Shown piece by piece: positions 1 through 4,103 of a DNA stretch of 5,626 nucleotides. The DNA lies in assembly GCA_964648695.1 (NCBI GenBank), contig CAZYLH010000067.1, positions 1 to 5,626 of the forward strand, written 5' to 3'. A model generated the notes under the pieces. The model did no database searches. It was not told where the DNA came from and saw only the letters and a list, made by a program, of their open reading frames with translations. Source of the stretch: UBA4292 sp964648695 (lineage in GTDB: Bacteria; Bacillota; Clostridia; Lachnospirales; Lachnospiraceae). The translations under genes and the position numbers were made by a program. The first letter of the stretch is position 1. Every line of letters begins with the position of its first letter.

Positions 1-292
1 CCATGTTGTCATATACGGACATATGAGGATACAGAGCGTAGTTCTGGAATACCATGGCGATATCTCTGTCCTTTGGCTCCACGTCGTTTACAAGCTTGTC
101 TCCGATCCACAGCTCACCAGAGGAGATTTCCTCCAGACCTGCGATCATACGCAGCGTAGTTGACTTTCCACAACCCGAAGGTCCGACAAAGATGATGAAT
201 TCCTTATCGGCAATTTCCAGGTTGAAATCCTTTACTGCCACAAAGCCGTTAGGATAAACCTTGCATACATTCTTCAATGATAAACTAGCCAT
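1..292 (-). CDS. ugpC: Sugar ABC transporter ATP-binding protein, UgpC/MsmK type (partial)
   Basis: Cytoplasmic ATPase subunit that powers a carbohydrate-type (CUT1) ABC importer. Only the first 97 residues are in the window; the rest runs off the left edge, from a usual family length of about 360-370. Visible in order: an A-loop aromatic (Tyr13 in KVYPNG), the Walker A motif GPSGCGKST at residues 37-45, and the Q-loop with Gln83 in VFQNYALYPHM. The signature motif, Walker B and the regulatory C-terminal domain that separates MalK/UgpC/MsmK from other ABC ATPases lie outside. The VFQNYALYPHM stretch and the MASLSLKNVCKVYPNG opening are typical of the UgpC/MsmK group, so the family is secure but the sugar is unknown. 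Such ATPases often serve several importers. The ATG at 292 is preceded by AGGAGG (303-308) with 10 nt spacing. It is transcribed divergently from the XRE gene. Confidence 0.93.
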   Translation of the reverse strand, partial: MASLSLKNVCKVYPNGFVAVKDFNLEIADKEFIIFVGPSGCGKSTTLRMIAGLEEISSGELWIGDKLVNDVEPKDRDIAMVFQNYALYPHMSVYDNM

Positions 293-353
293 TTTTTCTT
301 GTCCTCCTGATTTTGTTTGCAATCTGACATCTCTCTGTCACATCCTTGCTGGT

Positions 354-382
354 ATTCTACTCCATTTTCGGAATAATCACAA
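354..382 (-). promoter_or_regulatory. Sigma-A-type promoter for the ABC ATPase gene
   Basis: On the minus strand, TTGTGA (377-382) is followed after exactly 17 nt by TAGAAT (354-359), a five-of-six match to the -10 consensus. Transcription would start near 347, giving a leader of about 55 nt with AGGAGG close to its end. A second copy of ATTGTGA lies 16 bp upstream (about 393-399) and may be part of a regulatory site. The call rests on pattern match only. Confidence 0.6.
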
Positions 383-471
383 TATGGCATTTTCACAATT
401 TTTATTTTAACTTTCCGTCATTTTGTATATGGCTCGTCTGTTAAAAAATCATGCAAAAGTGACATTTCTGT

Positions 472-519
472 TTATCTAATAATTAACACACTACAAAATT
501 CCGTCATGTTCTTAGATAA
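472..519. repeat. Widely spaced perfect 8-bp inverted repeat
   Basis: TTATCTAA at 472-479 and its exact reverse complement TTAGATAA at 512-519 are separated by 32 bp. The centre spacing of 40 bp is about four helical turns, which would put both half-sites on the same DNA face. It could be a pair of binding sites for a dimeric or looping regulator, or a chance match in AT-rich DNA. Confidence 0.4.
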
Positions 520-568
520 TTTTCCCGAAAATCTGGTGCATATTTTGTGTTATCTGTATATTCCATTT

Positions 569-597
569 TTGATTATTCTATTTTATTCTAATAGAAA
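569..597 (+). promoter_or_regulatory. Candidate promoter of the XRE regulator gene
   Basis: TTGATT (569-574) and TAGAAA (592-597) are 17 nt apart on the plus strand, each matching four of six consensus bases. A start near 604 would give a leader of about 25 nt carrying AGAAAGGA (613-620). The surrounding DNA is so AT-rich that other -10 choices are possible. The elements overlap the TTCTA/TAGAA repeats, so repression by a bound protein would be easy to arrange. Confidence 0.35.
573..596. promoter_or_regulatory. Operator-like direct and inverted repeats before the XRE gene
   Basis: TTATTCTA occurs twice with a 10-bp period (573-580 and 583-590). The second copy continues into a perfect 11-bp palindrome, TTCTA-A-TAGAA (586-596). 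TTCTATT (576-582) also pairs with AATAGAA (590-596). Two half-sites one helical turn apart, lying between the candidate -35 and -10, are what an autoregulatory XRE operator often looks like. Binding by the downstream protein is inference. Confidence 0.4.
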
Positions 598-629
598 ATA
601 ATTTATTTTGTTAGAAAGGATAGTATGTT

Positions 630-1121
630 ATGCAAAAAGATTCAAATTCTGATAACGCTTATTTTTCGCCCAACCTCTACGCCGTTTCTGATCAGGCCAT
701 CGGCAGGCGCATCCGCGAATGCCGCAAGGGGCTGCGCCTAACCCAGGAAGAGCTTGCCACGCAGCTCGGAGTATCCACCAGCTATATCTCTTTTTTGGAA
801 ACTGGCAAGCGCCCACTCACTCATCAGATTACGCTGCCCCTGCTTCGCTGTTTGAACGTGTCATATAATTACCTAATCCTCGGTCAAAAGCCTGAGGGGG
901 CCGGCATCTTTGGCGCTGTCTGTGAAGCCTCAAGCTACAATGAACGACTAAAGCTTGAGCACCTTTTAGAACACTGCACAAAGGCAGAATATGAGATGTG
1001 CTTTCAGCTTTGTAATGCCTACCTTGAGACCTCCAGATCCAAATACAGCTCTCTACGGCAAAGGCAGCTCCTAGCGGGAATCGAACTTTCTGAGGACGTA
1101 TCACCGGACGGAATCCGTTAG
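630..1121 (+). CDS. XRE-family helix-turn-helix transcriptional regulator
   Basis: A 163-residue DNA-binding protein with no enzymatic or ligand-binding domain that I recognise. After a polar N-terminal stretch of about 20 residues, an HTH_3/Cro-C1 domain spans roughly residues 24-85. It includes the helix-turn-helix TQEELATQLGVSTSYISFLE (38-57) followed by GKRP, the classic XRE recognition-helix context. Residues about 100-137 look helical and rich in Leu, Glu and Cys (Cys116, Cys124, Cys128), probably an oligomerisation segment; the last 25 residues are polar. The ATG at 630 has AGAAAGGA 9 nt upstream. The target is unknown; candidates are its own promoter, which has repeats, and the divergent sugar-transporter gene. 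The stop lies inside the 3' end of convergent cvfB. Single-domain regulators of this shape are common in Clostridia, so the family is certain and the role open. Confidence 0.88.
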   Translation: MQKDSNSDNAYFSPNLYAVSDQAIGRRIRECRKGLRLTQEELATQLGVSTSYISFLETGKRPLTHQITLPLLRCLNVSYNYLILGQKPEGAGIFGAVCEASSYNERLKLEHLLEHCTKAEYEMCFQLCNAYLETSRSKYSSLRQRQLLAGIELSEDVSPDGIR

Positions 1122-1940
1122 TCTTACGCAATCCTCCTCCAAAATGACCTTTCCTTCTTTATATAGATGGCCCAGCGCCCTTTTAAACGCCGCCTTACTC
1201 ATGGAAAATTCTCTTTTTATTATATCAGGCGAAGCCTTATCCCCAAATGGAAGCTCTCCGCCAAACTCATCCAGCGCCTTCAAAATCTTTTTCGCATCCG
1301 TCTCCATCTGCTGATATGCAGGCATCCCTTCTGCAAGGTTTAGCTTGCCATCCCAGCGGACCTCTGTAACGCGCAGACTCACTGTATCTCCCAGCTTATA
1401 TTTTCCATAGGCATATTGATTTGGCAACAGTCCAAAATACTGCTGATCCACCGCTATAAACACTCCCATCTGTGGATTGATGCCATACACCACTCCCTGC
1501 ACCATGTCTCCCTTTTTATATGGGCTGTCTGTAATCAGGTATCTGTGTACGCGCATGGACGCGCAGAGTCTGCCGCTGCGGTCTTCATACATGGTGACCA
1601 AAACCTGCTGCCCCGCCTGCACCACGCCCTGCTGCTCCTTAAAGGGAAGTAGAAGTTCCTTTTCCATTCCCCATTCCAGAAACGCTCCAAACCTGGTGAC
1701 CTGGCTTACGGTGAGAAGTTTAATCTTCCCGATGGTTATTTTGGGCGTATTTGTGGTGGCGATCAGACGGTCCTGCGAATCCCTGTACACAAAGACCCTA
1801 AGCTCATCTCCTATCTTAACACCCTTAGGAACCTGCTTTGCGGGAAGAAGAATCCCCCTCTCCTCACCAGGAACCTCTAAGTACACTCCAAATTCCTTTT
1901 TACTCAAAACCTTTAAGGTGTGATATGTGCCGATTCGCAT
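1101..1940 (-). CDS. cvfB: CvfB/YitL-type S1-like RNA-binding protein
   Basis: A 279-residue cytoplasmic protein of the CvfB (conserved virulence factor B, Bacillus YitL) family, which binds RNA through S1-type OB folds and is thought to act in post-transcriptional control. The domain order fits the family: S1-like units at about residues 1-64 (FGVYLE then GILLP), 66-130 (FGAFLEWGMEKELLLPF) and 145-205 (MGVFIAVDQQYFGLLPN), then a winged-helix domain at about 215-279 (SPDIIKREFSMSKAAFKRAL, then KEGKV). The start is the ATG at 1940, with AAGGAGAGGA directly upstream; the frame is open to 2033, but that extension would cross the tRNA-Gln terminator and lacks a start signal. A weak TTTACA-17-GACATT promoter sits at 2018-1990. 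The last seven codons overlap the convergent XRE gene and no terminator separates the two. Family call is firm; the RNA targets are unknown. Confidence 0.92.
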   Translation of the reverse strand: MRIGTYHTLKVLSKKEFGVYLEVPGEERGILLPAKQVPKGVKIGDELRVFVYRDSQDRLIATTNTPKITIGKIKLLTVSQVTRFGAFLEWGMEKELLLPFKEQQGVVQAGQQVLVTMYEDRSGRLCASMRVHRYLITDSPYKKGDMVQGVVYGINPQMGVFIAVDQQYFGLLPNQYAYGKYKLGDTVSLRVTEVRWDGKLNLAEGMPAYQQMETDAKKILKALDEFGGELPFGDKASPDIIKREFSMSKAAFKRALGHLYKEGKVILEEDCVRLTDSVR

Positions 1941-1946
1941 TATCCT

Positions 1947-1952
1947 CTCCTT
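1947..1952 (-). promoter_or_regulatory. Ribosome binding site that fixes the cvfB start
   Basis: On the minus strand AAGGAG lies 6 nt upstream of the ATG at 1940. No comparable site precedes the far-upstream in-frame ATG at 2033, which falls within the loop of the tRNA-Gln terminator hairpin. Confidence 0.8.
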
Positions 1953-2015
1953 TTCTTTAAACAAACTCTGGCTTCTTTTTTCTTCTTTTAATGTCACTAC
2001 GCTTGTTATCAGTGT

Positions 2016-2042
2016 AAAAAAAAACCACCTCAACAGAGATGG
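2016..2042 (-). terminator. Intrinsic terminator after tRNA-Gln(CUG)
   Basis: The minus-strand transcript reads CCATCTC-TGTT-GAGGTGG followed by nine T (2024 down to 2016). The seven-pair stem contains one G-U pair and a 4-nt loop. It begins 4 nt after the mature 3' end of tRNA-Gln(CUG), so it ends that transcript and insulates cvfB. Confidence 0.92.
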
Positions 2043-2046
2043 CTAG

Positions 2047-2118
2047 CTGGGCTGCAAGGATTCGAACCTTGAAATGCTGGAGTCAGAGTCCAGTGCCTTA
2101 CCATTTGGCGACAACCCA
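2047..2118 (-). tRNA. tRNA-Gln, anticodon CUG
   Basis: A 72-nt cloverleaf without encoded CCA. The acceptor TGGGTTG pairs with CAGCCCA (one U-G pair), with discriminator G73 and a U1-A72 first pair. The anticodon arm is CTGGA-CTCTGAC-TCCAG with CTG at the anticodon, and the T arm is CAAGG-TTCGAAT-CCTTG. It reads CAG codons. It has its own promoter and terminator, apart from the upstream tRNA group. Confidence 0.96.
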
Positions 2119-2144
2119 ATATATTGCTTCCTGCAACGAAGGGC

Positions 2145-2173
2145 ATTATACACGATAAATCTTTAAAAAGCAA
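2145..2173 (-). promoter_or_regulatory. Promoter of tRNA-Gln(CUG)
   Basis: On the minus strand, TTGCTT (2168-2173) is followed after 17 nt by a perfect TATAAT (2145-2150). A start near 2138 leaves a leader of about 20 nt before the mature tRNA. The -35 element lies within an AT-rich inverted repeat at 2162-2186. Confidence 0.75.
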
Positions 2174-2186
2174 GCACTTTTTTAAA
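2162..2186. repeat. AT-rich inverted repeat between tRNA-Leu and tRNA-Gln
   Basis: TTTAAAAAG (2162-2170) pairs with CTTTTTTAAA (2177-2186), with one bulged T and a 6-nt loop. It could be a weak terminator for the tRNA-Leu(UAG) transcript, although the stem is almost all A-U, and it overlaps the -35 of the next promoter. Confidence 0.4.
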
Positions 2187-2213
2187 TGTCATCATGCCCA
2201 TCGTTAATAATAG

Positions 2214-2293
2214 TGCGGATAACAGGAATCGAACCTGCACCCTTTCGGACCAGAACCTAAATCTGGCGCGTCTGCCAATTCCGCCATATCCGC
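2214..2293 (-). tRNA. tRNA-Leu, anticodon UAG
   Basis: An 80-nt type II tRNA with acceptor GCGGATA/TATCCGC and A73. The anticodon arm is CCAGA-TTTAGGT-TCTGG. It has a short 11-nt variable arm and T arm GCAGG-TTCGATT-CCTGT with one G-U pair. It reads CUA and probably other CUN codons. No CCA is encoded. Last gene of the Pro-to-Leu group, 6 nt after tRNA-Lys. Confidence 0.96.
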
Positions 2294-2299
2294 TTAGAG

Positions 2300-2372
2300 T
2301 GAGACACGCGGGAATCGAACCCGCGACAACTTGATTAAAAGTCAAGTGCTCTACCAACTGAGCTAGTGTCCC
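2300..2372 (-). tRNA. tRNA-Lys, anticodon UUU
   Basis: A 73-nt cloverleaf with acceptor GGGACAC/GTGTCTC (G2-U71 wobble) and A73. The anticodon arm is CTTGA-CTTTTAA-TCAAG and the T arm is CGCGG-GTTCGAT-type, pairing GCGGG with CCCGC. No CCA is encoded. It lies 16 nt after tRNA-Gln(UUG) and 6 nt before tRNA-Leu(UAG) in the transcript. Confidence 0.96.
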
Positions 2373-2388
2373 TTATTTTTGCAACTAG

Positions 2389-2461
2389 CAGGGCTAGCTG
2401 GATTCGAACCAGCGAAATGCAGGGATCAAAACCCTGTGCCTTACCGCTTGGCGATAGCCCT
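2389..2461 (-). tRNA. tRNA-Gln, anticodon UUG
   Basis: A 73-nt cloverleaf. The acceptor AGGGCTA pairs with TAGCCCT, with G73. The D arm is GCC...GGC, the anticodon arm CAGGG-TTTTGAT-CCCTG and the T arm GCTGG-TTCGAAT-CCAGC. No CCA is encoded. Two features differ from the other tRNA-Gln here: the first pair is A1-U72 rather than U1-A72, and the variable loop is 6 nt (CATTTC) rather than 5. The mature 5' end directly abuts a seven-T tract that ends a strong hairpin. It is otherwise intact. Confidence 0.94.
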
Positions 2462-2504
2462 AAAAAAATGAGCGCCTTATCGTCCTGTCTGATAAGTCAC
2501 TCAT
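2462..2504 (-). terminator. Intrinsic-terminator-like hairpin directly before tRNA-Gln(UUG)
   Basis: On the minus strand ATGAGTGACTTATC (2504-2491) pairs with GATAAGGCGCTCAT (2481-2468) around a 9-nt loop. That gives 13 pairs including one U-G, and one A-G mismatch. A run of seven T follows (2468-2462). The shape fits a Rho-independent terminator for the Pro-Gly-His transcript. The U-tract ends at the base before tRNA-Gln, so either transcription reads through or the Gln-Lys-Leu genes start within the hairpin. I see only a weak candidate promoter there. Confidence 0.7.
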
Positions 2505-2511
2505 ACGAACC

Positions 2512-2538
2512 AGCAGACCCTATCGCTTAGCCTCTGCT
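2512..2538 (-). repeat. Short inverted repeat in the His-Gln spacer
   Basis: AGCAGA (2512-2517) and TCTGCT (2533-2538) form a 6-bp stem with a 15-nt loop in the transcript between tRNA-His and the terminator-like hairpin. It may be a processing structure; alone it is weak. Confidence 0.35.
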
Positions 2539-2551
2539 TGAAGCTTGTAAG

Positions 2552-2626
2552 GGTGGGTACAGGGACTTGAACCCTGGACCTTCAGAACCACAATCTGACG
2601 CGCTAACCAACTGTGCTATACCCACC
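2552..2626 (-). tRNA. tRNA-His, anticodon GUG
   Basis: A cloverleaf with the tRNA-His-specific extra G-1 (2626) opposite C73. The acceptor is GTGGGTA/TACCCAC, the anticodon arm TCAGA-TTGTGGT-TCTGA and the T arm CAGGG-TTCAAGT-CCCTG. No CCA is encoded. The D stem GCAC/GCGC carries an A12-C23 mismatch, which is unusual but probably tolerated. It is the third gene of the group, 79 nt after tRNA-Gly. Confidence 0.95.
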
Positions 2627-2632
2627 ATAGGC

Positions 2633-2648
2633 GAACCCTCACGGATTC
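2633..2648 (-). other. GNRA-capped hairpin in the Gly-His spacer
   Basis: The minus-strand RNA GAAUCC-GUGA-GGGUUC folds into a complete 6-pair stem (one U-G) closed by a GUGA tetraloop, ending 6 nt before G-1 of tRNA-His. On the plus strand the wobble would be a C-A mismatch, so the structure favours the transcribed strand. It may guide precursor processing. Confidence 0.45.
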
Positions 2649-2683
2649 TTATATGTCTGTATCCATGCCCAGTGCGGCTTTGC

Positions 2684-2701
2684 CCGACCAGCAGAGGTCA
2701 G
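2684..2701 (-). other. Small hairpin after tRNA-Gly
   Basis: The minus-strand RNA CUGACC-UCUGCU-GGUCGG forms six pairs with one U-G, beginning 4 nt after the mature tRNA-Gly end. No T-run follows, so it is a processing or stability hairpin rather than a terminator. Confidence 0.4.
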
Positions 2702-2705
2702 AAAA

Positions 2706-2776
2706 AGCGGGTGATGGGAATCGAACCCACATATCTAGCTTGGAAGGCTAGTGTTCTACCACTGAACTACACCCGC
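2706..2776 (-). tRNA. tRNA-Gly, anticodon UCC
   Basis: A 71-nt cloverleaf with acceptor GCGGGTG/CACCCGC and T73. The anticodon arm is CTAGC-CTTCCAA-GCTAG and the T arm GTGGG-TTCGATT-CCCAT with one G-U pair. No CCA is encoded. It lies 9 nt downstream of tRNA-Pro in the same transcript. Confidence 0.97.
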
Positions 2777-2785
2777 ATATACGCA

Positions 2786-2860
2786 TCGGGGTGACAGGAT
2801 TCGAACCTGCGACCCCCTGGTCCCAAACCAGGTGCTCTAGCCAAGCTGAGCCACACCCCG
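2786..2860 (-). tRNA. tRNA-Pro, anticodon UGG
   Basis: A 75-nt cloverleaf with acceptor CGGGGTG/CACCCCG and A73. The anticodon arm is CCTGG-TTTGGGA-CCAGG and the T arm GCAGG-TTCGAAT-CCTGT. No CCA is encoded. It is the first gene of the tRNA group, about 29 nt after the predicted start site. Confidence 0.97.
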
Positions 2861-2895
2861 TTGGGTCTTAGTTTTCTCTCACAGACACAAGCGAT

Positions 2896-2924
2896 ATATT
2901 AGCATAAGTTTTTTTTAGTGTCAA
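2896..2924 (-). promoter_or_regulatory. Promoter of the Pro-Gly-His-(Gln-Lys-Leu) tRNA group
   Basis: On the minus strand a perfect TTGACA (2919-2924) is followed after 17 nt by TAATAT (2896-2901). A TG one base before the -10 makes it an extended -10. Very AT-rich DNA upstream (about 2925-2955) could act as an UP element, as expected for a stable-RNA promoter. The start would be near 2889. Confidence 0.8.
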
Positions 2925-2946
2925 CCCTAAAATAAATTTTTTTACG

Positions 2947-2976
2947 AAATTTAGCGTGCGCTGACGCAGCAATTTT
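2947..2976 (-). terminator. Weak candidate terminator after the phosphodiesterase gene
   Basis: Downstream of the phosphodiesterase stop the transcript has AAATT, a core TGCG-TCAG-CGCA, then AATTT. The U-tract is poor on this strand (AAUUUCGU). It could end the ypsC-rdgB-phosphodiesterase operon before the tRNA promoter, but it is not a canonical terminator. Confidence 0.3.
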
Positions 2977-2984
2977 TATTATTC

Positions 2985-3464
2985 TTACAGGTAATTTATC
3001 TGAAAGTGCGCCTCCCCCGCCGCATCCAACTCCATGACAATACATGACGGCCGCCTGTTCTCCTGCCTGGGAAATGCGATACTCCCGGGGTTTAGGGCGA
3101 TCACATCATTATCGTATTCGATTACCGGCTTATGCGTATGTCCAAACATGACAATGTCTGCGCCAAGAGACCTGGCATAACTGATAATATTCTTCCTGGT
3201 AAAATTTACGCTTAAAAAATGCCCGTGAGTTAAAAGCACCTTATATTTTCCAACCGTAATCTCCTTTTCCCTAGGAAGATCGTCAAAAAAATCATTATTG
3301 CCCGCAACAATCTCCACCGGGCACTCAACCAACCCTTTTATATATTCTGTCTCGCCCTCCACATCGCCCAGGTGGATTAGCAGATCAATCCTTTTCATTT
3401 TCTTTATCTGCTTTTCTAAAAATTGGTGCTTTCTATGCGTATCACTCACAATCAAAACTGTCAT
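2985..3464 (-). CDS. yfcE: YfcE/YsnB (MJ0936) family metallophosphoesterase
   Basis: A 159-residue cytoplasmic metal-dependent phosphodiesterase of the small YfcE/MJ0936 family, whose members hydrolyse model phosphodiesters with Mn2+ or similar ions; the natural substrate is unsettled. The complete calcineurin-like metal site is present: D8-x-H10 (SDTH), G33-D34, G55-N56-N57-D58, H80 and H82 (THGH), and GHTH at 108-111. Length is close to the family norm. The ATG at 3464 is chosen because GGGGAGGGAG (3471-3480) ends 6 nt upstream; an in-frame TTG at 3482 would bury that site within coding sequence. It lies 39 nt after rdgB on the same strand. The same pairing occurs as ysnA-ysnB in Bacillus, suggesting a linked nucleotide housekeeping role, which is inference. 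It is the last gene of the operon. Confidence 0.92.
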   Translation of the reverse strand: MTVLIVSDTHRKHQFLEKQIKKMKRIDLLIHLGDVEGETEYIKGLVECPVEIVAGNNDFFDDLPREKEITVGKYKVLLTHGHFLSVNFTRKNIISYARSLGADIVMFGHTHKPVIEYDNDVIALNPGSIAFPRQENRRPSCIVMELDAAGEAHFQINYL

Positions 3465-3470
3465 TACACA

Positions 3471-3480
3471 CTCCCTCCCC
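3471..3480 (-). promoter_or_regulatory. Strong ribosome binding site that fixes the phosphodiesterase start
   Basis: The minus strand reads GGGGAGGGAG, ending 6 nt before the ATG at 3464. Its position excludes the upstream in-frame TTG start. Confidence 0.8.
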
Positions 3481-3503
3481 AAGCCTGGTTGGTATTTTGG
3501 AGC

Positions 3504-4097
3504 CTAAAGATACTTAGAAAGCGCCTCTCTCATGGCTCTTAGCGCCTTTCCTCTATGGCTGATCTTATTCTTTTCCTCGGGTGAAATCTGAGCGCTTGTC
3601 ATTCCGTATTCCGGCAAATACAGGATGGGATCATATCCAAAACCATTCTCTCCGGCAGGCTCGTATGCGATACGCCCCTCCATCGTTTCTCTTGTGATAA
3701 GAAGCTGTCCGTCAGGCAGCAGCGCTGCGATAGCGCACACAAAGCGCGCGCTGCGCTCATCATCCTTTGCATTTGCCAGCCGCTTAATCAGATTTGCGTT
3801 TTTTTCATCATATGAGGTGTCCTCCCCCATATATCTTGCCGAGTAAATCCCCGGCTCCTTGTTAATATAATCAATTTCCAATCCAGAATCATCCGCCAGT
3901 ATAATGGCGTCTGTGAAGGAGCGCAGGGCTTTTGCCTTGATGACAGCATTTTCCTCAAAAGTTTTGCCGTTCTCATCAATATCCACATGAATATCTAAAT
4001 CCTTCAGGGAGTAGAGCTCGATGTCTAAATCTGCCATGATCATGCGGATCTCACGCATTTTCCCCTCATTTGAAGTGGCAAACAGTATTTTTTTCAT
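3504..4097 (-). CDS. rdgB: XTP/dITP diphosphatase (RdgB/HAM1 family)
   Basis: House-cleaning nucleotide pyrophosphatase that converts non-canonical purine triphosphates (dITP, ITP, XTP) to monophosphates and pyrophosphate, keeping deaminated bases out of DNA and RNA. At 197 residues it is the usual length. Family motifs appear in order: the nucleotide-binding TSNEGK at 8-13, FEENA...KAKA at 47-57, ADDSGLE at 68-74 with probable catalytic Asp70, NGFGYDPI at 151-158, and the base-recognising SHRGKAL at 180-186. The ATG at 4097 lies only 6 nt after the stop of the methyltransferase gene. Its GAGG (4109-4112) sits within the end of that gene at a long 11-nt spacing, so translational coupling is likely. 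Second gene of a three-gene operon. No motif residue is missing. Confidence 0.97.
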   Translation of the reverse strand: MKKILFATSNEGKMREIRMIMADLDIELYSLKDLDIHVDIDENGKTFEENAVIKAKALRSFTDAIILADDSGLEIDYINKEPGIYSARYMGEDTSYDEKNANLIKRLANAKDDERSARFVCAIAALLPDGQLLITRETMEGRIAYEPAGENGFGYDPILYLPEYGMTSAQISPEEKNKISHRGKALRAMREALSKYL

Positions 4098-4103
4098 GTT
4101 TAC

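Larger units (their letters stand above)
293..629. other. AT-rich divergent intergenic region
   Basis: These 337 bases separate the divergent ABC ATPase and XRE genes and contain no convincing gene. Besides the two promoters they hold a perfect 8-bp inverted repeat, TTATCTAA (472-479) and TTAGATAA (512-519), with centres 40 bp apart. They also hold a 9-bp direct repeat TTCCGTCAT (413-421 and 499-507) and a cluster of TTCTA/TAGAA elements just upstream of the XRE gene. The size and repeat content fit a region carrying regulator binding sites. I could not recognise a catabolite-repression (cre) site or a riboswitch. Confidence 0.6.

Noticed and set aside
400..425. Possible CcpA (cre) site near the sugar-transporter promoter
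   Set aside because: No stretch matches the cre consensus core well enough on either strand.
625..744. ATG at 625 upstream of the XRE gene in another frame, opening about 39 codons
   Set aside because: It overlaps the XRE coding sequence out of frame, has poorer spacing to the ribosome binding site than the ATG at 630, and gives no recognisable peptide.
1416..1923. Two long plus-strand frames opposite cvfB
   Set aside because: They are antisense shadows of cvfB with no ribosome binding site, and their composition is typical of the opposite strand of a real gene.
1941..2033. N-terminal extension of cvfB by 31 residues
   Set aside because: It starts within the tRNA-Gln terminator, has no ribosome binding site and is hydrophobic then lysine-rich, unlike the family. 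The ATG at 1940 has an excellent site.
2163..2357. Minus-strand 64-codon frame over the Leu(UAG) and Lys tRNAs
   Set aside because: It lies almost wholly within two tRNA genes and has no ribosome binding site; the peptide is the usual tRNA-derived artefact.
2567..2794. Plus-strand 75-codon frame including VMGIEPTYLAWKASVLPLNYTR
   Set aside because: It is antisense to tRNA-His and tRNA-Gly. The peptide is a familiar spurious product of antisense tRNA-Gly.
2861..2984. T-box or other riboswitch in the leader of the tRNA group
   Set aside because: The predicted leader is only about 29 nt, and no T-box motif or aptamer-like fold is present. T-boxes normally control amino-acid genes rather than tRNA operons.
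3465..3482. TTG start for the phosphodiesterase, adding six residues
   Set aside because: The strong purine-rich ribosome binding site would then be coding sequence, and the family begins close to the MTVLIVSDTH motif.
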